A DNA stretch of 64,000 nucleotides, taken from Rubrolithibacter sp043763625 (GTDB lineage: Bacteria; Bacteroidota; Bacteroidia; Sphingobacteriales; Sphingobacteriaceae). Shown here one piece after another: positions 8,977 to 17,753 of the stretch; positions within the stretch are counted from its first letter, which is position 1; each line of letters opens with the position of its first letter. The notes under the pieces were generated by a model that was not told the DNA's origin, ran no database searches, and saw nothing but the letters and a program-made list of their open reading frames with translations. The position numbers and the translations under genes were made by a program. The stretch spans positions 1-64,000 of the forward strand of contig JAYULL010000187.1 in assembly GCA_043763625.1 (NCBI GenBank). The letters are read 5' to 3'.

Positions 8977-9396
8977 ATGGCGCGAATTCTCGCTTTTGAT
9001 TACGGAACCAAACGAATAGGAATTGCAACTACCGATCCATTGCAAATTATCGCGACAGGGTTAGATACTGTTCATCCCAAAGACATTATTGATTACCTGA
9101 AAAAGTACTTGAGCCGTGAAACTGTGGAGCTATTCGTTGTCGGAGAACCCAAACAACAGGACGGAACGCCCTCACAATCTTCGCAACATGTTAAAGGCTT
9201 TATAACACTTTTAAAAAAGAGCTTTCCCTCAATTCCTATCGAAACTATCGATGAGCGTTTTACTTCTAAAATGGCAAGTTCGGCAATTGCCCAAAGCGGG
9301 TTAACGAAAAAAAAACGGCAAAACAAGGAACTTATAGATACTGTTTCGGCAACAATTATTCTTCAATCGTATCTGGAAAAGAAAAGCTTTCTTTAA
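8977..9396 (+). CDS. ruvX: Putative pre-16S rRNA nuclease / Holliday junction resolvase-like RuvX (YqgF)
   Basis: A 139-residue protein with the RNase H-like YqgF fold: ILAFDYGTKRIGIA at the N-terminus (catalytic Asp in FDYGTKR), VVGEPKQQDGTPS in the middle, IDERFTS, and the C-terminal DTVSATIILQSYLE carrying the last acidic residue. Family members process the 5' end of 16S rRNA, and some cleave Holliday junctions. Length is normal. It is divergent from the holB operon. Its promoter-like element almost touches the ATG, suggesting a leaderless or nearly leaderless message. Confidence 0.94.
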   Translation: MARILAFDYGTKRIGIATTDPLQIIATGLDTVHPKDIIDYLKKYLSRETVELFVVGEPKQQDGTPSQSSQHVKGFITLLKKSFPSIPIETIDERFTSKMASSAIAQSGLTKKKRQNKELIDTVSATIILQSYLEKKSFL

Positions 9397-9438
9397 AAGC
9401 TACTCTGTCTTAACTCTAACAAATTTTCAGGACCATGT

Positions 9439-11466
9439 TTATCTCCTTCCAACAACCGGAAATTGAGATATCCTTAAAGTTGAACATCCGTACGGAATCA
9501 GAATAATTTCTTCTTCTTTATCTGTTGTTTCCAACCCGTAAGCTATGCTGTAAGGAATGAGCCCGGCCATATCGTTATAGAGTTGCCACGAAGGAATGCG
9601 ACGTGCTTTTGTTTTAATAATTAACGGAGCATTTTCTACACTCCAAGGATAAATATTCACTTGCTTTTTTTCAATCTTGAAATTCTCCTGAAGTTTATTT
9701 TCAGCCGGCTCTATCAAGCCGTAATTCCAGGGAGTTGTAGGTTTTATCTCGTAGTAAGAATCCCCGTATTCAACCGGATCTTTATCGTTTGATACTTTAC
9801 TGATTTCTTCCCCGATTTTTAAAGCATAGGTTATCGGACCTCGTTCAATTGAAATTGAATTTTCGTACCACGTGTTTTTAAAGATGTGCATAGGTAATTG
9901 TAATTCAACTACATCGCCCGACTTCCACTCTCTGCTAATTTTCACTATCCGGTTTCCTTCAGCTTCCTGCAAGAGCTTTCCGTTTACTTTCACACTTGCC
10001 TTTTTACACCATTCGGGTACGCGAAGGTGAAGCAGGAACGAAACAGTCTTCTCTTTCTTATCGGTAGTTAGCGTAAATTTTATTGTCTCTTCGAACGGAT
10101 AATTGGTTTCTTCTTTGAGAAACACTTGGGTTCCCTCGGCAACATAAGCTTTAACTTCATTAGGTGCATAGACCAATGCGGCAAGCCCTTTATCCGGAGT
10201 TGCATACCACAGATTTTGAGTAAACTTCGGCCAACCTTGGTGCATATTTGATGTGCAACAGGGGTATCCGGTAAGTAATCCGTAACAAACATCCGTACCG
10301 CCGTGATTAACATCAAAATTACGAGTATGGCGAGTCATCATCACCTGATTGGCCTGCTGAAAGTATTGGCGAGCCATGTAATCATCTGTGGTTTGCGTGG
10401 GCAGTGCGTTAAAAGCGATTTTTTCTAATTTGTCGGCATAGCCTACGTCTCCCGTTATGTTCAGCAGGTTTTCTAAAGTAAACATCATCTCAACCGCGGT
10501 ACAAAGTTCAGAACCTTGGGTGGGTTTATTACCGTGAAGCGCTTCGTCGCCGCCGTACAAGCCGTGGGCCATCCCGTTATACTTTCTAATATCTTCGAAA
10601 CCCTTCTTGGTTGCGTCTAGATAAACCCGGTCAGAATGATGCTGGTAATAAATCATCGGCTCCTTCATCCCCTGCGCAAGGTTTACACAATGAATGCTGC
10701 CTTCGGTAGAAAGCATATCGGTCTTTAAGAAAGCATTTGTAAAATCAAAACTTTGCTCATGAATCAAATCACCTAATTCCAGCAAAAATTTATCCCCGGT
10801 AACATTATACAACCAGTAGACCGCCATCAGGTTATCTCCACCCCTATATCGGGCCCAAAAAGTCCAATGATCTAACGGTTTTGAAGGCAGCTCTTTAAGT
10901 TGATACTTGAAGTAATTAGTCATCAAATTAATAACCCTCGGATCTTGAGTAGCCGAATAATATTGCATCAGAATTTTCAGCATAACCATTTTGGGCCACC
11001 AATCGCGGCTATTGTCTCGCTGAATTCCGGATTCAGACGGATAATCTTTAGAAGGGCCGAAATAACCGTCAGATTGCCGGCTTTTTAGCGCCCACTCAAT
11101 CCAAGGTTTTGTTTTCGCGATGAGTTCTTTGTCATCTAAAATATACGCCAGCGGTAAAAGTCCGTCTATCCAGTAAGGACCTCGTTCCCATTGATCGCCG
11201 TCGCCGCCAAGCCAACCGTTTCTATAGTTCATCACTAAAGGATAAAGTTTATCAAGATTCCCGGTAGCGCCGTTCTTTTGCCTTACAAGCATCTCGCGTA
11301 GCCATCCTTGCGGTTTTATAGCTCCTAAGGGAAGTTCTAAGTACGGATTTTGACGCAAAGGAGCCCGACTGTTTGTATAACCGGCAAACTTTTGATTTCT
11401 ACTTTGACCAATTGACCGGAAGCCTATCAAGATGAAAAAAACAAGTACAAGATGTTTCAGGCGCAT
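9439..11466 (-). CDS. GH127-type (DUF1680) beta-L-arabinofuranosidase-like glycoside hydrolase
   Basis: A 675-residue exported enzyme with a signal peptide ending near Gln21 (IGFRSIGQ). It matches the DUF1680 (GH127 and related families) alpha/alpha-barrel with a C-terminal beta-sandwich. In characterized GH127 enzymes zinc is held by a Glu and three Cys. The equivalents are visible here: Glu320-x-Cys322 (GSELC) and the adjacent pair Cys403-Cys404 (YPCCTSNMHQGW). It probably removes L-arabinofuranose from plant polysaccharides or glycoproteins in the periplasm; the exact GH family and linkage cannot be settled by eye. No SusCD pair or other glycosidase adjoins it, so it is an orphan rather than part of a visible utilization locus. 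The 142-base spacer upstream shows no clear signal. Confidence 0.87.
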   Translation of the reverse strand: MRLKHLVLVFFILIGFRSIGQSRNQKFAGYTNSRAPLRQNPYLELPLGAIKPQGWLREMLVRQKNGATGNLDKLYPLVMNYRNGWLGGDGDQWERGPYWIDGLLPLAYILDDKELIAKTKPWIEWALKSRQSDGYFGPSKDYPSESGIQRDNSRDWWPKMVMLKILMQYYSATQDPRVINLMTNYFKYQLKELPSKPLDHWTFWARYRGGDNLMAVYWLYNVTGDKFLLELGDLIHEQSFDFTNAFLKTDMLSTEGSIHCVNLAQGMKEPMIYYQHHSDRVYLDATKKGFEDIRKYNGMAHGLYGGDEALHGNKPTQGSELCTAVEMMFTLENLLNITGDVGYADKLEKIAFNALPTQTTDDYMARQYFQQANQVMMTRHTRNFDVNHGGTDVCYGLLTGYPCCTSNMHQGWPKFTQNLWYATPDKGLAALVYAPNEVKAYVAEGTQVFLKEETNYPFEETIKFTLTTDKKEKTVSFLLHLRVPEWCKKASVKVNGKLLQEAEGNRIVKISREWKSGDVVELQLPMHIFKNTWYENSISIERGPITYALKIGEEISKVSNDKDPVEYGDSYYEIKPTTPWNYGLIEPAENKLQENFKIEKKQVNIYPWSVENAPLIIKTKARRIPSWQLYNDMAGLIPYSIAYGLETTDKEEEIILIPYGCSTLRISQFPVVGRR

Positions 11467-11608
11467 TTCTCTCTATTAAAATTTCTAGGTTTAAATTAAT
11501 GCTTTCTTTCCGGTTCTGTTTTACTTTTTAGCGGAACTGTTACAAACGGCCGCGCTACCCGCCGTCACCAAGGACGTATTGAATTTAGAAATAACTTTAA
11601 TCAAATTA

Positions 11609-12838
11609 TTAGGCTTCCGGTTCAAAAGTTAAAGAACTTAATCCCGCAGGATCAAAGATTTCGTTAGCAATGTCAAGCATTTGTTTTGCGGTTACTGAAT
11701 TTACTTTTTGGAAAACTTCTTCGAGCGAATCAACTTTTCCGTAATCTAATAAACTCTTCGTCACTGAAATTATAAGCCCTATCCGATTTTCCTCGCCTAA
11801 TGCAATCTGCCCGTTAAATTTCTGCTTCGCTTGATGCAATTGAAGCTCTCCCAACTGCTTGCATCTAAGCTTAGCTAATTCTTTGTAAATTAGCTTAAGA
11901 GCCTTGCCGGTTTTCTCGGTATCTGTACCGAAATAAATTGAAAAGATTCCGGTATCATTAAGCGGGGAATAATTGGATTCGATATTGTACGCAATTCCGT
12001 GCTTTTCGCGAACTTCGAGATTCAACCTCGAACTCATGCCTGTACCGCCTAAAATATTGTTAAGTAAGAGTAACCCGGTTTTATAGGGATGATGAATAGA
12101 ATATGCAGGAACTCCTAAAACACAATGCGTTTGCGAGATGGTTTTTACTTGCCGGATATTTTTTGCCGAATAGCCGGAAGGAAGCATTCTCTTTCTACAG
12201 GTCTCATTTGCCTGAATATCGCCAAAAAGCTTCTCTCCCAAATGGGTCAGTTTTTTGAAGTCATAATTCCCTAAAACACCTATAATAATTTCAGAAGTAT
12301 TATAATTCCTTTTTGTGAAATCTAAAACATCATTCCGGTTCAAATTTTTCACACTGCTTTCGGTTCCTAAAATGTTTCTTCCTAAGGGATGAGCGGTAAA
12401 AATAATCTCTTCGAAATCGTCGTTTATTGCTTCATCAGGTTGATCTAAATAAGAAGCTATCTCATCCAAAATTACGCTCTTTTCTTTCTCCATTTCATCC
12501 TCAGGAAAAACAGAATGAAAAACAATATCCTCAAAGAGGTCTAGCGCACGTTCTAAGTGAGGATTTAAAAATGATGCATGAATACAGGTGTATTCTTTAG
12601 TAGTGTAAGCATTCAGATCGCCGCCAACCATCTCTAATCTGTTGAGAATTTGGTTAGTACTCCTGCGTTCTGTTCGTTTAAATAGTAGATGTTCTATAAA
12701 ATGTGCAAGGCCGTCTTTGGTTTCGGCTTCGTCTCGTGAACCGGCGTTAACTATAATACAAGCGTGTGAAATTGATGAAGCTGCCGGCAGATGTAATAAA
12801 CGAATGCCGTTTAGCAAGGTAAAAACCCGATATTCCAT
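11609..12838 (-). CDS. M16 family zinc metallopeptidase (pitrilysin/insulinase-like)
   Basis: A 409-residue single-unit M16 peptidase. The inverted zinc motif HxxEH is present as His46-Phe-Ile-Glu49-His50, and the third ligand sits exactly 76 residues after His50, at Glu126 in SVILDEI, as the family requires. The second domain carries the usual LNNILGGTGMSSRLNLEVREKHGIAYNIES segment. No signal peptide is seen, so it is probably cytoplasmic. It resembles the YmxG/processing-peptidase type more than the long pitrilysins. It stands alone on the minus strand. Confidence 0.93.
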   Translation of the reverse strand: MEYRVFTLLNGIRLLHLPAASSISHACIIVNAGSRDEAETKDGLAHFIEHLLFKRTERRSTNQILNRLEMVGGDLNAYTTKEYTCIHASFLNPHLERALDLFEDIVFHSVFPEDEMEKEKSVILDEIASYLDQPDEAINDDFEEIIFTAHPLGRNILGTESSVKNLNRNDVLDFTKRNYNTSEIIIGVLGNYDFKKLTHLGEKLFGDIQANETCRKRMLPSGYSAKNIRQVKTISQTHCVLGVPAYSIHHPYKTGLLLLNNILGGTGMSSRLNLEVREKHGIAYNIESNYSPLNDTGIFSIYFGTDTEKTGKALKLIYKELAKLRCKQLGELQLHQAKQKFNGQIALGEENRIGLIISVTKSLLDYGKVDSLEEVFQKVNSVTAKQMLDIANEIFDPAGLSSLTFEPEA

Positions 12839-12932
12839 TAGAGGCGCAAAGGTAGTATAAACGTCGCTATAAAAACCTCAAAACCTATGTAGAATTATTA
12901 CAAAACTCAATCCGTCTCATAACGAATATTTT

Positions 12933-12940
12933 TATCTTTG
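12933..12940 (+). promoter_or_regulatory. Candidate -7 promoter element of the alpha/beta hydrolase gene
   Basis: TATCTTTG matches TAnnTTTG and leaves a 36-base leader to the ATG at 12977. No obvious -33 TTTG. Confidence 0.5.
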
Positions 12941-12976
12941 AAGATAATTCATTAACCCTTATTAATTTAAAGACCT

Positions 12977-13843
12977 ATGAATCTGAGATTAAAATTCCTA
13001 TCGGGATTAACCCTATTTACTTTACTATTTGCAGCTTGTTCTAAAGACGATGATACCAATCAAGTAAAATCACTTGCACTTGAAGCCAAAGATTCTTTAA
13101 ATATTTCTTATGGAGATAACAGCAAGCAAACTTTAGATCTTTATTTACCTGCCAATCGCGATGAAAACACTAAAGTTGTGGTGTTGGTGCATGGCGGGTT
13201 CTGGTTTCAAGGTGATAAAGTAGATTTAGGGCCATACGCAAAATTCTTACAAAGCCAAGGATTTGCAGTAGCTAATATCAACTACCGCCTTACTAATACT
13301 CCTGAAAATAATATTCATCCTGCACAAGTAAATGATATTGCAAAAGCTATCGACTCGGTTTCGGCCAACGCAGAGAAATTGCATGTTTCAAAAAGTAAAT
13401 TTGCGATAATAGGCGCCAGTTCCAGGGCTCACTTAGCCTTACTTTATACTTATGCATTCGAGAAAAAGAACCGCGTGAAAACGGTGATCGCCATTGCGGG
13501 TCCGACCAATCTAACCGACCCTACTGACATCGGAGATTTTCAAAAATTAATAGCAGGATGGTTTTTAGGAACTACCCTAGAGCAAAACCCGGATGTATAC
13601 TTAAAAGCAAGTCCGATTCACTACGTTTGCGAAAAAACAAAACCGACTTTATTAATTCACGGAACTAATGATTTAGTTGTGCCGTTCAAACAAGCGGGAG
13701 ACTTAAAAGCTAAACTCGACCAGTATAACGTTCCGAATAATTTATTACCGGTAAGTTCCGGACACGATGATGTAATTAATCCCGGCAATCAAGCCCTAGT
13801 GCTGGGCAATATCGTAGCTTGGTTAAATATTTATTTGAATTAA
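12977..13843 (+). CDS. Alpha/beta hydrolase lipoprotein with altered nucleophile elbow
   Basis: A 288-residue lipoprotein (lipobox FAAC, Cys21) of the esterase/dienelactone-hydrolase-like alpha/beta fold. The oxyanion-hole strand VVVLVHGGFWFQGDK is clear, as are candidate acid and base residues (GTNDLVVPF; SSGHDDVI). The nucleophile elbow is unusual. It reads GASSR at 146-150 where relatives have GxSxG, usually GASAG or GASSG, so Ser148 is kept but the last Gly is Arg150 (codon AGG at 13424-13426). GGG to AGG is a single transition. Activity may be reduced, or this may be a sequence error. Substrate unknown; it likely faces the periplasm or the cell surface. Confidence 0.85.
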   Translation: MNLRLKFLSGLTLFTLLFAACSKDDDTNQVKSLALEAKDSLNISYGDNSKQTLDLYLPANRDENTKVVVLVHGGFWFQGDKVDLGPYAKFLQSQGFAVANINYRLTNTPENNIHPAQVNDIAKAIDSVSANAEKLHVSKSKFAIIGASSRAHLALLYTYAFEKKNRVKTVIAIAGPTNLTDPTDIGDFQKLIAGWFLGTTLEQNPDVYLKASPIHYVCEKTKPTLLIHGTNDLVVPFKQAGDLKAKLDQYNVPNNLLPVSSGHDDVINPGNQALVLGNIVAWLNIYLN

Positions 13844-13847
13844 AAGT

Positions 13848-13889
13848 AATAGCGAAAAAGGCCCCGATAGGGAGGACTTTTTCGCTATT
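13848..13889. terminator. Bidirectional terminator between hydrolase and msrA
   Basis: A perfect 13-bp stem (AATAGCGAAAAAG at 13848-13860, CTTTTTCGCTATT at 13877-13889) is U-rich in both directions. It overlaps the msrA stop codon and serves the two convergent genes. Confidence 0.88.
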
Positions 13890-14532
13890 TATTCTTCAAC
13901 TTCAATTTGCATTCTCTTTTAAATTTCTCAAATCGCGGAATAGAAACCCGTTGTATGTAAGTGCTGCCCGGGTTATACACCGTATAATTCTGATGATATT
14001 CCTCAGCACGGTAAAAAGCTTTTAAAGGATCAATTTCGGTAACTATAGAATTTTTAAATTTCGGGGTCCACCGTTTTACCGCTTCTTTCGCTTGCTGTTT
14101 TTGTTCTTCATTAAGATAAAAAATAGCTGAACGATAAGACTCCCCAACGTCAGGACCTTGGCGATTTAAGGTTGTAGGATCATGCGAAGAAAAAAATGCG
14201 TCAAGTAATTCGTTATACGAAACAACCTTCGGATTGTAGTAAACCATAATACTTTCGGCATGGCCGGTGTTTTCGGCACATACCTCTTCGTATGTCGGAT
14301 TCTTTTTATGTCCGCCGGCATATCCCGAAACAGCCGAATCAACTCCTGCAATTTCTTCAAAAATATGTTCCGAACACCAAAAACACCCTTCGGCAAATGC
14401 AGCTAACGCTTTCCCGGCAGCCGGAGCGATGCTCACTTTTTGATCTTTCGATTTTTTTGCCTGACCGGAAGTATTACATGAAATGCTGACTCCCGCCAAT
14501 AATACCACTATAAAACTTTTAAGGTTCCCCAT
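13885..14532 (-). CDS. msrA: Peptide-methionine (S)-S-oxide reductase, lipoprotein form
   Basis: MsrA repairs oxidized methionine. The catalytic motif GCFWC, with Cys as nucleophile, lies about 50 residues in, followed by the family's VDSAVSGYAGG, PTYEEVCAENTGHAE and DPTTLNRQGPDVGESYRSAIFY segments. The frame is open to an ATG at 14568, but I prefer the ATG at 14532: it yields a proper lipoprotein signal (MGNLKSFIVVLLAGVSISC, Cys19 acylated), whereas the longer form adds a 12-residue charged extension. The enzyme would thus be anchored in the envelope and protect periplasmic proteins. No msrB is adjacent. Confidence 0.93.
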   Translation of the reverse strand: MGNLKSFIVVLLAGVSISCNTSGQAKKSKDQKVSIAPAAGKALAAFAEGCFWCSEHIFEEIAGVDSAVSGYAGGHKKNPTYEEVCAENTGHAESIMVYYNPKVVSYNELLDAFFSSHDPTTLNRQGPDVGESYRSAIFYLNEEQKQQAKEAVKRWTPKFKNSIVTEIDPLKAFYRAEEYHQNYTVYNPGSTYIQRVSIPRFEKFKRECKLKLKNK

Positions 14533-14744
14533 TTTAAATGCTTTGCTATATAAACGTACTATTCTCAAAAGCAGACTCTTTTTAATGTAAATATTTTGTC
14601 AAGAACTTTATAAGCAATTGAAATCACAAGTTATGCGCAAAAATTCGAGGCTTTACTATTATGTAAAAGACAATGCGGCAGTTGAGTTTAATTTTTCCGC
14701 ATTTGCGATAGGTGCGGCCGATTATATTCATAAATCGAATATAT

Positions 14745-15491
14745 CTAAGCTTTCCGGAAATATTCTAACTTTAAACCTGTAGCATCTAATACCGCGTACG
14801 ATTTTGTTTTAAACCACTCACCCAAATTTACATAGCGACTGTTTCCGAAAGGAATGTCTAAAGTCATGTGGCGATGCCCGAATATCATATAATCGAAATG
14901 CTCTTTCTTGAGCATTTCTTTGCAGTAAAGGGCAATCCATTCGTGCTCTATGCCGTAAAATTCTAATTCCGGATAATTATGCCGGCGATGCAGGGACCAG
15001 CTCTGTCCGATCCATAAACCGAGGTTAGGGTGAAGCCTGGCGAAGAGCCACTGACTGAATTTGCCTCTAAATATTGTCTTAAGGATTTTAAAAGAACCGT
15101 CGCCGGGGCCAAGACCGTCTCCATGGTGCAGGTATATCTTTTTGCCGAAACGTTCGATAATCAATTCATTCGAAATTATTTCAACACCCATTTCTTGGGT
15201 AAAATAGTCGAACATCCACATATCATGATTGCCTTTGAAAAATGTAATCTTAATACCTGAATCTGCTAATTCGGCCAACTTTCCTTGAAAACGTATAAAA
15301 CCTTTCGGGATTGCTTTGTTATACTCAAACCAGAAATCAAAGATATCGCCCACGAGAAATAACTCACTTGCATCAGCTTTTATCATGTCCAGCCACTGCA
15401 CAATCAAATCTTCGCGAATGCGGCTAGTTTGATAATCAGGCGAACCCAAGTGGAAGTCGGAGGCGAAATAAATCTTTGAGGCTTGAGGCAT
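14745..15491 (-). CDS. lpxH: UDP-2,3-diacylglucosamine diphosphatase (lipid A synthesis)
   Basis: A 248-residue calcineurin-like phosphoesterase. The metal-binding motifs appear in order: SDFHLG (Asp12, His14), GDIFDFW (Asp49), KGNHDMW (Asn88, His89), HHGDGLG and FGHRH. The DFWFEY and GNHDMW contexts are those of LpxH, which cleaves UDP-2,3-diacylglucosamine to lipid X at the inner membrane. The 212 bases between it and msrA hold only AT-rich DNA with a weak dyad near 14733-14752. Confidence 0.9.
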   Translation of the reverse strand: MPQASKIYFASDFHLGSPDYQTSRIREDLIVQWLDMIKADASELFLVGDIFDFWFEYNKAIPKGFIRFQGKLAELADSGIKITFFKGNHDMWMFDYFTQEMGVEIISNELIIERFGKKIYLHHGDGLGPGDGSFKILKTIFRGKFSQWLFARLHPNLGLWIGQSWSLHRRHNYPELEFYGIEHEWIALYCKEMLKKEHFDYMIFGHRHMTLDIPFGNSRYVNLGEWFKTKSYAVLDATGLKLEYFRKA

Positions 15492-15555
15492 TGCGGCAAA
15501 AGTACGTATCCCTGTTAATTTTTTGTTTGCTAAATTAGTACGATTACAAACCTTA

Positions 15556-17682
15556 ATGGTTATGCGTTATTTATATGTTTTATTTATCCCGGGTTTAGTT
15601 ACTTTTTTAAGTGCATATATGGTTCCTGATATTAAATTATTGCCCTATCCAAAAACAAAAAAAGTAGAAGCCGCCGATAATTATTTTGGCACAAAAGTTC
15701 TTGATCCGTATCGTTGGCTTGAGGATGATCGAGCTGCCGATACCAAACAATGGGTTACAGATCAAAATAAAGTAACTCAAAATTACTTATCGCAAATTCC
15801 TTTTCGCCATAAAATAAAGAAACGATTAGAGTCTTTGTGGAATTACGAAAAATTCAGCGCCCCTTTTAAAGAAGGAAAGTATACCTACTTCTACAAGAAC
15901 AACGGGCTACAAAATCAGTCTGTATTGTACAGGCAAACTGAAGACGGAGAACCTGAAATTTTTCTAGATCCCAATAAATTCTCAACTGACGGCACAACCT
16001 CATTGGCCGGAATTGATTTTACTCGCGACGGCTCTCTGGCTGCTTATCAAATTTCTGAAGGCGGCTCTGATTGGAGGAAAGTAATCGTAATAAATGCAGA
16101 AGATAGAACCGCGGTTGAAGACACCCTGAATGATATTAAATTTTCAGGAATTGCCTGGAAAGGAAATGAAGGGTTTTACTACAGCAGTTATGATAAACCG
16201 AAAGAAAGCAGTGAGCTTTCCGGTATGACGCAATATCACAAACTCTATTATCATCGCTTAGGAACGTCGCAGAAAGAGGATATGTCGGTTTTTGGCGGAA
16301 CGGAAACTCCAAGGCGTTACATTGGAGCTTCTATAACAGAAGACGGAAGATTCTTATGCATAACGGCTGCCGAATCTACTACCGGGAACGAGCTTTATAT
16401 ACAAGACTTAAGTACGCCCGACTCTAAAATAGTGCAGGTGGTAAGTAATTTCAGTAGCAACCATTATGTGATTGATAATGAAGGAAGCAAGCTTTTAATC
16501 TTCACAAATCTGAATGCCCCAAACAATAGAGTAATATCCGTTGATGCTTCCCGGCCCGAGGTAAAGAATTGGAAAGACTTCATTTCCGAAACGGAAAACG
16601 TATTAGACATAAGCACTGCCGGCAGAAAAATCTTTGCGCATTATTTAAAAGATGCAACCGCTTTTATCCGGCAATACAACTATACCGGGAAGCTCGAAAA
16701 AAATATTGACTTACCCGGCGTCGGCTCTGTAGGAGGTTTTTCCGGTAAGAAGCATGAGAAAGAAACGTACTTTACTTTTACATCTTACGTCTATCCGGCA
16801 ACTATTTTTAAATACGATATTTCTTCCGGTAAATCCGAACTGTATAAAAAGTCCGGGGTAAAGTTCAATCCCGAAGACTACGAGTCGAACCAAGTTTTCT
16901 ATCAATCAAAAGACGGAACTAAGATTCCGATGATTATTACCCGGAAAAAAGGTATAAAATTAAACGGTAAAAACCCTGCTCTTCTCTACGGATACGGCGG
17001 TTTTAATATCAGCTTAACTCCGGCTTTCAGCACTTCAAACATTATATTTTTAGAGCAGGGCGGAATTTATGCCGTTCCTAACTTACGCGGTGGAGGCGAA
17101 TACGGCGAGAAATGGCACCTCGCCGGAACCAAACTCAGTAAACAGAACGTGTTTGACGATTTTATCTCCGCGGCGGAATATCTTATTCAAAATAAGTACA
17201 CTTCGAAAGATTACTTAGGAATTAGCGGCGGCTCCAACGGCGGATTGCTGGTAGGAGCTTGTATGATCCAAAGGCCTGATTTGTTTAAAGTCGCTTTGCC
17301 TGCAGTTGGAGTTTTAGATATGCTCCGTTATAATAAATTTACAGCCGGTGCCGGTTGGGCATACGATTACGGTACCGCGGAAGAATCTAAAGAAATGTTT
17401 GAGTATTTGTATAAATACTCACCCTATCATGCGTTAACACCGGGTGTTCGTTATCCGGCAACCATGGTTACTACTGCCGACCACGACGACAGGGTTGTTC
17501 CGGCACATTCTTTTAAGTTTGCCGCTCGTCTGCAAGAACATCATAAAGGGCAAACTCCCGTTTTAATTCGAGTGGAAACCAAAGCAGGGCACGGTGCCGG
17601 AAAATCAACTGCCCAATTAATAGACGAACAAACAGATAAATGGGCGTTTATATTCCGGAATGTTGAAGTCGAGTATAAGTAA
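15556..17682 (+). CDS. Prolyl oligopeptidase family serine peptidase (S9A)
   Basis: A 708-residue peptidase with an N-terminal hydrophobic signal segment (MRYLYVLFIPGLVTFLSAY), so it is likely periplasmic or envelope-bound. The beta-propeller domain begins at YFGTKVLDPYRWLEDD, the classical S9A start, and the hydrolase domain occupies the last third. The catalytic Ser560 lies in GGSNGG, the Asp in DHDDRVVP and the His in AGHGAGKST. It should cleave proline-containing oligopeptides. The reading frame extends to a TTG at 15523, but ATG 15556 (or 15562) leaves a normal signal peptide. Length fits the family. Confidence 0.93.
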   Translation: MVMRYLYVLFIPGLVTFLSAYMVPDIKLLPYPKTKKVEAADNYFGTKVLDPYRWLEDDRAADTKQWVTDQNKVTQNYLSQIPFRHKIKKRLESLWNYEKFSAPFKEGKYTYFYKNNGLQNQSVLYRQTEDGEPEIFLDPNKFSTDGTTSLAGIDFTRDGSLAAYQISEGGSDWRKVIVINAEDRTAVEDTLNDIKFSGIAWKGNEGFYYSSYDKPKESSELSGMTQYHKLYYHRLGTSQKEDMSVFGGTETPRRYIGASITEDGRFLCITAAESTTGNELYIQDLSTPDSKIVQVVSNFSSNHYVIDNEGSKLLIFTNLNAPNNRVISVDASRPEVKNWKDFISETENVLDISTAGRKIFAHYLKDATAFIRQYNYTGKLEKNIDLPGVGSVGGFSGKKHEKETYFTFTSYVYPATIFKYDISSGKSELYKKSGVKFNPEDYESNQVFYQSKDGTKIPMIITRKKGIKLNGKNPALLYGYGGFNISLTPAFSTSNIIFLEQGGIYAVPNLRGGGEYGEKWHLAGTKLSKQNVFDDFISAAEYLIQNKYTSKDYLGISGGSNGGLLVGACMIQRPDLFKVALPAVGVLDMLRYNKFTAGAGWAYDYGTAEESKEMFEYLYKYSPYHALTPGVRYPATMVTTADHDDRVVPAHSFKFAARLQEHHKGQTPVLIRVETKAGHGAGKSTAQLIDEQTDKWAFIFRNVEVEYK

Positions 17683-17719
17683 AACTTGTTTAGTTTTCCT
17701 GTTATGAACGGGTATTGTT

Positions 17720-17752
17720 TTTTACCTTTTACTTTTTACCTTCAACTCCCTT
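17720..17752 (+). repeat. Pyrimidine-rich degenerate repeat (CCTTTTACTTTTTACCTT type)
   Basis: A short run of TTTTTACC/TTTTACTT units fills the space just before the histidine kinase ATG. It is one of several pyrimidine-rich tracts of this type in the window (compare 40362-40447 and 51990-52027). It is open in the kinase frame, but the true start lies after it. Confidence 0.45.
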
Positions 17753-17753
17753 G

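Noticed and set aside
9439..11466. Polysaccharide utilization locus around the GH127-type gene
   Set aside because: No SusC/SusD pair, regulator or second glycosidase is adjacent; the barrel proteins at the left end are 5 kb away and of another type.
17715..17753. Longer N-terminus of the histidine kinase
   Set aside because: It starts at a TTG and only translates a pyrimidine-rich tract; ATG 17754 gives the usual short cytoplasmic lead before the first helix.
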